DNA from: Chroococcidiopsis thermalis PCC 7203
GTDB taxonomy: Bacteria; Cyanobacteriota; Cyanobacteriia; Cyanobacteriales; Chroococcidiopsidaceae
Length of the DNA: 64,000 nt
Assembly (NCBI RefSeq): GCF_000317125.1
Contig: NC_019695.1
Span: forward strand, 732,336 to 796,335
Direction of reading: 5' to 3'
The position numbers and the translations under genes were made by a program. The notes beneath the pieces are model-generated. The model ran no database searches, was not told where the DNA came from, and saw only the letters and a list, made by a program, of their open reading frames with translations. This document shows positions 56,624 to 64,000 of this stretch, piece after piece (position 1 is the stretch's first letter; each line of letters starts with the position of its first letter).

Positions 56624-57373
56624 CTACAATTTGTTGTCAGCATCATGTCGTTGAGAAATTACCTTAGCAGGTACACCCACTGCCACAGAGTAAGGTGGAA
56701 TATCTTTAGTTACCACAGCTCCTGCTCCAATGACACTTCCTCTACCAATGGTTACTCCATCAACAACTCTGACTCCACTACCCAGCCAGCAATCATCCTC
56801 AATGACAATTCCCTTTTCTTTGTAAATAATTCCTTGTCCTCTGATGGGACGAGTGCAATCCGAAAAATTATGATTGCCAGCATAAATTCCGCCATGAGAA
56901 GCAATCAAACAGTTGTTGCCAATGCTGATAGATTTACCAGACAAACAGGTATAGGGACCGATGTGAGTATTTGCGCCAATCTCAATCGTACCCATACGAT
57001 GAACTTTGATATCAACTCCACGTTCAATTAATGTCCCATCTCCGATCCGAATTCTGCTGTTGTGAGCGGAGCTTTTTAAGCGAACGCCAGACTCAAGGGT
57101 AACCGAATCTCCAATCCAGATTTTGCTCGTTTTCCCGACGTTTTTTAAGATAACTCCAGACTCAAGCGTAGTTCTGTTTCCAATTTCGATCCCATGAGGA
57201 CGCAAAAGTTGAACGCCTCGATGAATTTGAGCAGATGTACCTAATCGCGCAAAGATAGTGCGATAGATCGGCATTTTTAAAATCGAAAATGGAATCCATT
57301 CTACTAATTTAGTGGCTAAAGTTTCTTTCCTATGGAGCCACTTTGATAAAGACAGATCGTTGACGAAATCCAT
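56624..57373 (-). CDS. Hexapeptide-repeat acyltransferase
   Basis: A 249-residue left-handed beta-helix protein with many [LIV]GxxxxI units: GIEIGNRTTLESGVILKN, IWIGDSVTLESGV, IEIGANTHIGPYTC, and a catalytic-type His in AGNHNFSDCTRPI. C-terminal VGVPAKVI is typical of the WcaF/NodL/Vat class. Probably O-acetylates a sugar in surface polysaccharide. Same direction as rfbC, upstream by 89 bases, so likely one operon. Confidence 0.85.
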   Translation of the reverse strand: MDFVNDLSLSKWLHRKETLATKLVEWIPFSILKMPIYRTIFARLGTSAQIHRGVQLLRPHGIEIGNRTTLESGVILKNVGKTSKIWIGDSVTLESGVRLKSSAHNSRIRIGDGTLIERGVDIKVHRMGTIEIGANTHIGPYTCLSGKSISIGNNCLIASHGGIYAGNHNFSDCTRPIRGQGIIYKEKGIVIEDDCWLGSGVRVVDGVTIGRGSVIGAGAVVTKDIPPYSVAVGVPAKVISQRHDADNKL

Positions 57374-57565
57374 GATGCTGTATCTCTCTACTGAGTTCTA
57401 GTTTGTCTAATCTTCTCATCCACATTTTTCACCATTGAAATTTTTCGTTGCCTGACAGCGCATTTATGATTGGAATAGCTGGTGAGAAATTCTATAACTT
57501 TGCTTCAAGATACTACATAACTCTTTAATTTGAGGCAAAGAAGCATTGACAAACGAACGCTTAAT

Positions 57566-58747
57566 TTAATTAAGTGCAGCCCGACCAGTTGTTAATTCTC
57601 CACTTTCAGAATTTTGAGTTTCTTTCGGTGACAACTTAGGAGTAGCCTTGCTTAATACCTGTTTCAAGACTTCTTGATATCGCACAGCATTGAATGTGTT
57701 TGTAACTTTTTGACGACTCTGTTCCCAGTCCACAGGATAAGCTACACCGTGAATAATATTTAAAATTGACATGACAATAGAATCAGCCGAAGGTTCGCAC
57801 GTCCAAAAGTCTACTTCAGGGTCAAAAAATTCGGTCAAGGCAGGAGCATTCATAGTTAAAATTGGAAGTCTCATAGCAAGAGCTTCATTCAATTTATTTG
57901 GGAGAGCATGGCGTGCTGCATCTCCATCTCCGAAGATACCTAATGCTAGATCGCAGTTCTCGACTAAATATTTAGGTAAAGAGCCATCAGCAAAGTTGAG
58001 ATCTTTTCTGAGAAAAACACAATCTCCAAGATTGGCTTGCTGAATCTTCTCAGCATAAGTGGAGAAAATAGGTCGGTCTACACCAAATAAATTGCAAGTA
58101 AACTTAACTTCTTTTTCCTTTAAAGTTTGCATTGCTTGCAAAATTTTGTCTATGCCGTGCAGAGGAATAAACGTTCCCCACCAGCAAATTCTAAGTACGC
58201 CATCCTGCATAAAACTTCTTTGATGCAGTAGCGTGGTAGAAGTATTGCAGTTAGGAGCGATAAAAACCTTACTGCGATCGACCTGAATATTGAGTAGTTT
58301 TTCCCAATATACTAATTCGTAATCGGCACTATGGATCAAATAATCCGATTTAGTAAGAGCCAAAATATCGAGTTCCTTAAAGGTTTTAGCTTTTCGATCG
58401 TCAACTTCAATCATCTTGTATTCTTTTACATAATTGTCGTAAAGCGAGATATGCATTTCTACGATTAATTTTTTACGCAGCAGCTTAGCAACCCAAAGAA
58501 CATTTTTGATATAAATGGTATTTTTGGGCAGCAAATATATCACATCGGCAAAGATAGCCTTAATAAAAAAGTCGATCCAAGAAAATAGAGTTAAGAACTT
58601 GTTGCTCGTCCAATAAAAGTCGGGATTAAATTGAGCAATACAATATTGCGATCGCTGAAGCAGATCGATTAAGACCTTAGAACGATAATTGACCGGAAAA
58701 GATTTTCCATATAGTAGAATTTTGATTGCCCTTGTGTTAGTTGACAC
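57566..58747 (-). CDS. GT4-like glycosyltransferase
   Basis: About 393 residues. The C-terminal domain includes LRICWWGTFIPLHGIDKIL, DLALGIFGDGDAARHALPNK and LNEALAMRLPILTMNAPALT, fitting a GT-B glycosyltransferase with the sugar-nucleotide site. The frame is open to 58825 but that part is ATTGGTAGTT repeat; GTG 58747 is the most plausible start, with a weak SD. Likely transfers a sugar during assembly of the surface polymer. Confidence 0.75.
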   Translation of the reverse strand: MSTNTRAIKILLYGKSFPVNYRSKVLIDLLQRSQYCIAQFNPDFYWTSNKFLTLFSWIDFFIKAIFADVIYLLPKNTIYIKNVLWVAKLLRKKLIVEMHISLYDNYVKEYKMIEVDDRKAKTFKELDILALTKSDYLIHSADYELVYWEKLLNIQVDRSKVFIAPNCNTSTTLLHQRSFMQDGVLRICWWGTFIPLHGIDKILQAMQTLKEKEVKFTCNLFGVDRPIFSTYAEKIQQANLGDCVFLRKDLNFADGSLPKYLVENCDLALGIFGDGDAARHALPNKLNEALAMRLPILTMNAPALTEFFDPEVDFWTCEPSADSIVMSILNIIHGVAYPVDWEQSRQKVTNTFNAVRYQEVLKQVLSKATPKLSPKETQNSESGELTTGRAALN

Positions 58748-58852
58748 AGTTGTTTCAGTCCTGAGTGGAAATAGAGTGTAGGGTGTAAGGGAAAGAGAGC
58801 TGAGGGAGCAACTACCAATTACCAAGTAACGCTTCGGTGCAACTTTCTCTTG

Positions 58853-58946
58853 TCCCCCCCTTTCATAAGGGGGGTCAGGGGGGATCTCTTCTTCAGTAGT
58901 GCAGTTGAAGATCCCCCAACCCCCTTCAAAAGGGGGCTAAGAAAAA
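58853..58946. repeat. Inverted pair of the GATCCCCC repeat family
   Basis: CCCCCCTTTCATAAGGGGGG with GTCAGGGGGGATC (58855-58885) is followed, in the opposite sense, by GATCCCCCAACCCCC with TTCAAAAGGGGGCTAAG (58909-58943). The pair can form a large stem between the exporter and glycosyltransferase genes. Confidence 0.7.
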
Positions 58947-58986
58947 AGTCGCATATGGGGTAATTACCAATTACCAAAATCTGGTG

Positions 58987-60837
58987 TTAGCTCATCTGAC
59001 TGACTTCATGTTGCATTTGGTGATACTTCCAGAGATTGCCGCGCTGTTGCAGCAACTCTTGATAAGTTCCTTGTTCGAGAATTCGTCCTTGTTCTAGCAC
59101 GACAACCTTATCGGCGCGAACGATAGTTGAAAGCCTGTGAGCGATCGCAATCACCGTGCGCCCTTGAGATAGCTTTTCTAATGACTCTTGAATCAGCCGC
59201 TCGGACACGGAGTCTAAAGCACTTGTCGCCTCATCTAAAATCAAAATATCTGGGTCGCGTAACAAGGCACGGGCGATCGCCAACCGCTGGCGCTGACCTC
59301 CAGATAATCGTACTCCCCGTTCTCCCAATTGAGTATCAAAGCCTTCAGGTAGTTTATGGATAAATTCCAGTGCGTTAGCGAGTCGAGCCGCTTCCCACAC
59401 CGCATCTTCGTCTACCTCTTCTAAAGCGTAGGCAATATTGTCTCGCACAGAAGCATTGAAGATAAATGTATCCTGACTGACTACAGCTAGCTTGCGACGC
59501 AGCGATTTAATGTCATAATTTTGCAGATCGATACCGTCAATGAAAATTTGTCCTTGGGTTGGGTCGTAAAATCGCGGAATTAAATCTGCCAACGTCGTTT
59601 TGCCAGCACCAGAAGATCCAACTAATGCCGTCATCTCACCACGGTTAATCGTCAGCTTGATGTTATGCAATACTGAATGTTGCTTGTCGTACCCAAAATC
59701 TACAGACACAAACTCAATTGCTCGCTGTAACTTGGAAAACTGAAGTTTGCCATTGCGTAAATACGTTTTGTTATCAGTCCGCAATAGCTCTTTAATATTG
59801 CTGAACGATCCCTGAAAACTACTGAACTTCGCTCTGGCTCCATCTAATTGACGGCGAATTGGCATTAGACGTAACAAGACAAACAGAAATGTCAGCAAAC
59901 CTGCTGGTTGCAGTTGTCCGTTTGGGATTAAGACAGCAAATGCTAAGAACAAAATGCCAAACAGGATAAAAGTAGCTATCCCTTCCGAGACAGGTTCTAC
60001 TAACGCTTGGGCAGCTCTGGATTTAGTACTAGCTTGCAATAGTTGCAAACTCGCATCGTGAAATCGCTTGCGCTCGAAGTCTTGGGCAGCGAAAGCTTGA
60101 ACGGTGCGAATTCCATTGATAAATTCCAACGCTACTGAAACATACCAGCGTCGAGCCTTTGTGGTAGCAAAACTCGCTTCTCGGATCTGCCCTAATAGAC
60201 TGGTTATCCCCACCGATAGCAAGCCGAACAGCATGGCTGTAATTGCCGTCAGCTGCCAGGACAGCATGAACATGGAGATCGTATATGCGATGAGAGTCGA
60301 ACCCCGCGTGAAAAAAGTAGCTAGGACATCAAAAGCCAGCGTAATTTGATTGACTTCGCTCGTCAGGCTGTTAACTAAATTTCCCGCACGGGTCTTGGTG
60401 AAAAAACTCAAGCTGAGTGCTTGCAACTGCTCGAAAACTTGCAAGCTTAACCGATATCCTAAAGTATACTGAGCCGTAAAAACGTAAAGCCGTCCTAAGT
60501 ACGTCAAGCCCAACCGTAGTAGAGTTGTGAGCAGAACTAAAGCAGACGAGCGGAAGAGTCGCTCGCTGGTAGAAGCATTGACCGCTAAAATCCACACATC
60601 AAACCAGCCCACCCCAGTTTGAATTGGTTTGGCGTTGGGATTGAGTACGCTATGTAAGACAGCTAAGATAAACCCAACTCCAAAGCCCTCCAATACTGCC
60701 GCTGACAAGGTGAAAACTGCTGCCAGAATTGCAATTTGTCGAAAGTGCTTGAACTCGCGCAGGATAAAATAATATTCTTTCCAAAAGCTCGTAGCTACTA
60801 GAAAATTGCGAACTGGCGTGGGAAGTTTGATGTGCAT
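58987..60837 (-). CDS. ABC exporter (fused membrane and ATPase domains)
   Basis: About 616 residues. An N-terminal six-helix type I exporter domain (about 45-330) leads into an ATPase with Walker A ALVGSSGAGKTTLADL, signature VRLSGGQRQRLAIARALL, Walker B ILILDEATSALD and the H-loop IAIAHRLSTI. Resembles MsbA-like lipid/polysaccharide exporters, so it may flip or export the product of this locus. ATG 60837 is preferred; the frame reaches 60891 at a TTG with a repeated ATATCTAGAAA in between. Confidence 0.87.
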   Translation of the reverse strand: MHIKLPTPVRNFLVATSFWKEYYFILREFKHFRQIAILAAVFTLSAAVLEGFGVGFILAVLHSVLNPNAKPIQTGVGWFDVWILAVNASTSERLFRSSALVLLTTLLRLGLTYLGRLYVFTAQYTLGYRLSLQVFEQLQALSLSFFTKTRAGNLVNSLTSEVNQITLAFDVLATFFTRGSTLIAYTISMFMLSWQLTAITAMLFGLLSVGITSLLGQIREASFATTKARRWYVSVALEFINGIRTVQAFAAQDFERKRFHDASLQLLQASTKSRAAQALVEPVSEGIATFILFGILFLAFAVLIPNGQLQPAGLLTFLFVLLRLMPIRRQLDGARAKFSSFQGSFSNIKELLRTDNKTYLRNGKLQFSKLQRAIEFVSVDFGYDKQHSVLHNIKLTINRGEMTALVGSSGAGKTTLADLIPRFYDPTQGQIFIDGIDLQNYDIKSLRRKLAVVSQDTFIFNASVRDNIAYALEEVDEDAVWEAARLANALEFIHKLPEGFDTQLGERGVRLSGGQRQRLAIARALLRDPDILILDEATSALDSVSERLIQESLEKLSQGRTVIAIAHRLSTIVRADKVVVLEQGRILEQGTYQELLQQRGNLWKYHQMQHEVSQMS

Positions 60838-60947
60838 GTGCTTTCTAGATATATGATTTCTAGATATTGGTTGCGAATGAGCGATCGCCAAATATGCGTG
60901 ATAAATGGGGTGTGGAGTTTAGGGTTTAGGGTGTGGGGTTCAATTGT

Positions 60948-61052
60948 GACTGGTGACTGGTGGCTGGTGGGTGATGGAACCAGAATTGTCCCCCTTGTCC
61001 CCCTTGTCCCCCTTGTCCCCCTCTGCCCCTCTGCTCCCTGCTCCCTGCTCCC
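60948..61052. repeat. CCCTTGTCC nonamer and CTGCTCC heptamer arrays
   Basis: Four CCCTTGTCC units (about 60990-61018) and then several CTGCTCCCTGCTCCC units (about 61028-61050) fill the spacer upstream of the exporter, after GGCTGGTGACTGG units. Both families recur in other spacers. Confidence 0.75.
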
Positions 61053-61054
61053 TG

Positions 61055-61882
61055 CTATTTAGCTATTAGCCAATTAGAAAAAAGCCTACGTAGTTTATTC
61101 AAACCATGCTGCGGCTGAGCAAGATAAAGGGTTGTATGGTAAACAAAGCTCACCATGCCGCGTTCGTCTGCCCAACGAGCGTGTAATTCCTGCAAATCCA
61201 CAAGTAGTTGTCGATGCGCTGCTCCCTCTTGAGGGACAAATGATTTACTGAGCGCGTAACCGACTGTCCCCACCAAATCTAACTCGTGCTTGTAAGTAAA
61301 AGTATGGCGACGGACGCGCCCGAAATGCGAACTCGACATCAAGATCCGAGCGACTGAGTTTTGCGGCTTGGTCGTTGGTAGCTCGCTCATTGATGCTTTC
61401 ACGAGGCGATCGAACTCTACAGAAAATTCGTCATCTGCTGCTCGTTGATTCCAAGCGATCGCCAGTCGTCCAGATGGTTTGAGAATGCGGTGAAACTCTG
61501 CTAGGGTTGGCTGAGGATTAAACCAGTGAAAAGCCTGAAAAGATGTAATTAGATCGACCGATGCGGTTGGGAGATGAGTTTGTTCGGCGCTAGCATCGCA
61601 GAATTTTACCAAGGGATGATTTTGGGCGGCGGTTCGCATTGAAGTATTCGGCTCGATCGCCCAGACGTGGATACCGCGCTCTGCTAGCAACCGCGAGGCT
61701 ATACCCGTACCAGCTCCAACATCTGCTGCTGCTAGCTGCGATGGTTCACCCAGTTCTCTCAAAATAGTATCGATGACGTTGGGTGGGTAAGTCGGTCGAT
61801 ACTTGGCATAATCTACTCCGCGCTCGGAAAATGCGCTGAGTGGGTCGATCTCGTAATATGCTGAATTATTTGCAATCGTCAT
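61055..61882 (-). CDS. Class I SAM-dependent methyltransferase
   Basis: A 275-residue protein with FSERGVDYAKYRPTYPPNV, the SAM-binding AAADVGAGTGIASRLLAERG, acidic IEPNTSM, and SFQAFHWFNPQPTLAEFHRI. The fold resembles UbiE/BioC-type small-molecule methyltransferases. Its substrate is unknown; the setting suggests methylation of a surface sugar or lipid. Confidence 0.85.
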   Translation of the reverse strand: MTIANNSAYYEIDPLSAFSERGVDYAKYRPTYPPNVIDTILRELGEPSQLAAADVGAGTGIASRLLAERGIHVWAIEPNTSMRTAAQNHPLVKFCDASAEQTHLPTASVDLITSFQAFHWFNPQPTLAEFHRILKPSGRLAIAWNQRAADDEFSVEFDRLVKASMSELPTTKPQNSVARILMSSSHFGRVRRHTFTYKHELDLVGTVGYALSKSFVPQEGAAHRQLLVDLQELHARWADERGMVSFVYHTTLYLAQPQHGLNKLRRLFSNWLIAK

Positions 61883-61925
61883 GAAATTGCTTAGTTTGTA
61901 AAAATGTAGTTGTATTTGTTGTTCG

Positions 61926-63623
61926 CTACTGGACGTGCAACAACTGCTCGTTGCCTATGGCGATCGCATCTAGTTTCATCACATGTTTAATCCGATCTGC
62001 CAGTCGCATTGCTAAAGCAACAATAGTCAGAGTTGGATTGGCAGCACCCCCAGTAGGAAAAACAGAACTGCCTGCGACGTACAAATTAGCAATGCCATGA
62101 ATACAGCAGTTTTCATCGACCACACCTTGTTTGGGATCGACGTGCATTCGCGTTGTTCCCATGTGATGCATTCCACCGTAGTACTTGGGTTTAGTACGTC
62201 CGGTCAGTTCGCGCCATGACTGAAACTGACCGAGATCGGCTTGAGCAATTTCTGCTCTAAGGATTTCTTCTACCTGCAAGTTGCTCTGAATTTCTAGCTC
62301 GCTCGAATGCCAGCGGATGTGTTGTATTCTCCTGAGTCCCAGGCGATCGCGTTCCTCGCCTAGCGTGACTCGAATGTCTGGATTCGGTATTTGCTCCGTA
62401 GCCGCCCAAACTTCAAACGCACCAAATCTTTTTTCATTATTTTGAAAGTACGACCAACCGCCTTCGCTAATGGTATAGGGCGTTTCTTCGATTTTAAAAG
62501 TGCGTCTATAAATATGAGACTTAATTTCATCTATCCCATCAATTGCTACTTGCAAATGCGATCGCGCCTCTGGCAATTTGCCCCGTCGTATTGATGAGAG
62601 AAAAGGTTTCAGAGACTTGACGGCAGGTGACTCGTATGATAAAGATTTCGGTACGATAATTAGACTCGTATTTAATAATTGCTGCTGGCGCATCACTGCG
62701 TCTGTCAGACTCAGTTTGCCCATAATTAAAATGTTATTTGCCCAGCGGAGATCGTATAATGCTGTTGAATTAAATAACTGTCTATCTTTCGGTCGAAACA
62801 CGCCAATTTGAAAAATTGGATGTTCCATAAAAAATCTGCCAACCAGATCGTTTTGGTTGCCTAATCCAACATTTTGAGTCTTGTTTGACAGCAGCAACAA
62901 GCGAGCATTTTCAATTCCACCCGTGGCAAGAACGAAGATTTTGGCGGCTACCCAAAATTGATTTCCCGACAAACAAGCGACTCGAACGCGAGTTATCGCT
63001 TTAGCCGTATCGTTAGTTTCAATCTCGACAACATTCGCATTGAGATAAGTTGTAATGTTTGGCGATCGCGCAATTTCGCTTTTGAGTTCGTGCGTGAAGA
63101 CGTTGCGCGGTCCAAACTGATACATAGTCGTTTCAAGTCGCCCCTCAGCTAAAGGTAGCCGTGGAGTGCGATCGTCTTCCCAGTCTTCTGCATGGTAAGC
63201 GAAGGGTCGCAGTCGGCATAAGTGTTGAGCGCGTTCGTAAAACGGATCGAGGTGAGATTTGTCAAACGACCAGCCGCTATATGGCAACCAATCTCGCTGT
63301 TCAAAATCGATTTTGTCTAGTGGCAGCAGTCTGACGCTGTAGTGGTTTTCTCCGGTGCGATCTCTCCAGCGGTTAGCAGTGCCACCAAATTGACGACAGC
63401 GAGACCTGTCAAGCTTTTGTTTAATTTCTTCAACTATCCTGCCCTGGGAGAGAGACTGCGTGGCTTCATCCAACTCGGTTCCGCCGCTTTCGAGCAAACA
63501 AACGCGAAAGTTCTGCGATCGCAACTCATGTGCCAGCGTAGTTCCAGCGGGACCAGTACCGATGATGCAAACTTCGCTGTCAATGACTGTATCTTCTGGT
63601 AATGTCCTAGCATCAACAAACAT
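61926..63623 (-). CDS. GMC-family oxidoreductase
   Basis: A 565-residue flavoprotein oxidising alcohols or sugars. FAD site SEVCIIGTGPAGTTLAHEL, CRQFGGTANRWRDR, VLATGGIENARLLLLS and the C-terminal active-site region GGMHHMGTTRMHVDPKQG with SSVFPTGGAANPTLTIVA. The His in MHHMGTT takes the place of the catalytic base. Substrate likely a sugar or polyol in this locus. It is upstream of the methyltransferase gene by 43 bases, so the two probably form an operon. Confidence 0.87.
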   Translation of the reverse strand: MFVDARTLPEDTVIDSEVCIIGTGPAGTTLAHELRSQNFRVCLLESGGTELDEATQSLSQGRIVEEIKQKLDRSRCRQFGGTANRWRDRTGENHYSVRLLPLDKIDFEQRDWLPYSGWSFDKSHLDPFYERAQHLCRLRPFAYHAEDWEDDRTPRLPLAEGRLETTMYQFGPRNVFTHELKSEIARSPNITTYLNANVVEIETNDTAKAITRVRVACLSGNQFWVAAKIFVLATGGIENARLLLLSNKTQNVGLGNQNDLVGRFFMEHPIFQIGVFRPKDRQLFNSTALYDLRWANNILIMGKLSLTDAVMRQQQLLNTSLIIVPKSLSYESPAVKSLKPFLSSIRRGKLPEARSHLQVAIDGIDEIKSHIYRRTFKIEETPYTISEGGWSYFQNNEKRFGAFEVWAATEQIPNPDIRVTLGEERDRLGLRRIQHIRWHSSELEIQSNLQVEEILRAEIAQADLGQFQSWRELTGRTKPKYYGGMHHMGTTRMHVDPKQGVVDENCCIHGIANLYVAGSSVFPTGGAANPTLTIVALAMRLADRIKHVMKLDAIAIGNEQLLHVQ

Positions 63624-63687
63624 AATTAATTTGGCGAATCAAATTCGCGGCTACACAGACAAGACCTAATACATTTACGTGTCAGAC

Positions 63688-63845
63688 CAAAGATCTTGGC
63701 GATCCCCCAACCCCCTTCAAAAGGGGGCAAGAGTTCTTTGGGGACAAGACCAAAGAGCTTGGCGATCCCCCAACCCCCTTCAAAAGGGGGCAAGAGTTCT
63801 TTGGAGGCAAGAGTTCCCACCTTTTTAAGGGGGGTTAGGGGGGAT
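63688..63845. repeat. Tandem copies of the GATCCCCC repeat unit
   Basis: A unit of about 62 bases, GACCAAAGANCTTGGCGAT, then CCCCCAACCCCCTTCAAAAG and GGGGCAAGAGTTCTTTGG, occurs twice (63688-63745, 63750-63806), and an inverted related piece CCTTTTTAAGGGGGG, GTTAGGGGGGATC lies at 63820-63845. The frame across the copies encodes PPFEGGWGIAK twice and is an artefact. Confidence 0.8.
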
Positions 63846-63882
63846 CTAGTCTTGACTGAAAAGTATTAGGGTTGAATATCTT

Positions 63883-64000
63883 TTAATTGCTGGGGCTGGG
63901 TACGAGATTTGACTCTGCTAAACTACTGCGCAGTTTCACGACACGGGCAGGCACGCCCAAAGCGATCGCGCCTTCCGGTATATCTTGCGTCACAACTGCA
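63883..64000 (-). CDS. C-terminal end of a hexapeptide-repeat acyltransferase
   Basis: The minus strand at the window end reads AVVTQDIPEGAIALGVPARV, then VKLRSSLAESNLVPSPSN and a TAA stop at 63883. GVPARVVK is the classic C-terminus of left-handed beta-helix acyltransferases. Most of the gene lies beyond 64000, but its strand and type continue the surface-polysaccharide block. Confidence 0.7.
   Translation of the reverse strand, partial: AVVTQDIPEGAIALGVPARVVKLRSSLAESNLVPSPSN

Noticed and set aside
63626-63820. Minus-strand frame encoding PPFEGGWGIAK twice
   Set aside because: Consists entirely of GATCCCCC repeat units; not a gene.

Overview
The window reads as a piece of a cyanobacterial chromosome. 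GCGATCGC-type palindromes (HIP1) are scattered through genes and spacers. There are photosystem and NDH-1 genes (psaX-like, an atypical psbA, ndhB) and a sucrose-phosphate phosphatase. Spacers are crowded with short tandem heptamer/octamer arrays and small palindromic elements. The mix (large sensor kinases, caspase-WD40, many polysaccharide genes, no heterocyst genes seen) would fit a Chroococcidiopsis-like lineage, but that placement is an inference. No tRNA, rRNA, CRISPR array, intact transposase or prophage gene was recognised.

Layout: 1-8.7 kb holds a CheY-like regulator (cut by the window edge), lipA, a PsaX-like 50-residue photosystem I protein, a LivH-type permease, two large sensor kinases in tandem and larE. 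8.6-14.1 kb holds a glycosyltransferase, a cysteine hydrolase, a UPF0114 membrane protein and a desaturase-SDR fusion. 14.1-16.7 kb has rsmI divergent from a two-gene operon: a D1 homologue that has lost several Mn-cluster ligands, overlapping by 4 bases a DUF3288 gene. 16.7-18.9 kb is an MCE/MlaD plus MlaF lipid-transport pair. 19.1-20 kb is an AT-rich pair of unknown genes. 20.4-27.2 kb has two flavoenzymes, one a Tat-exported amine/amino-acid oxidase followed directly by an exported RidA-like protein, then an exported Pro-rich protein and a caspase-WD40 protein. 28.4-37.5 kb has a phosphorylase-kinase-like GH15 protein, a transposase-like remnant truncated at a MITE-like element, spp-ruvA (4-base overlap), an ABC permease, a ROK kinase and a PIG-V-like mannosyltransferase. 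37.8-49.6 kb has a MauG-type dihaem protein, ndhB, the lipid-synthesis cluster plsX-fabH-fabD-plsC, DUF2288, an AI-2E family membrane protein and a GT39-type glycosyltransferase.

From 50.4 kb to the end nearly all genes lie on the minus strand and look like a cell-surface polysaccharide/glycolipid assembly and export locus: two dehydrogenase-like proteins, two tandem RTX-GDSL hydrolases, RfbC, hexapeptide acyltransferases, a glycosyltransferase, an exporter ABC protein, a methyltransferase and a GMC oxidoreductase.

The strongest leads are the rogue-type D1-DUF3288 operon, the exported oxidase-RidA pair, the twin RTX-GDSL genes with matching TTG starts, and the places where small repeats have become part of, or broken, coding sequence (mlaD tail, GT39 tail, transposase-like remnant).
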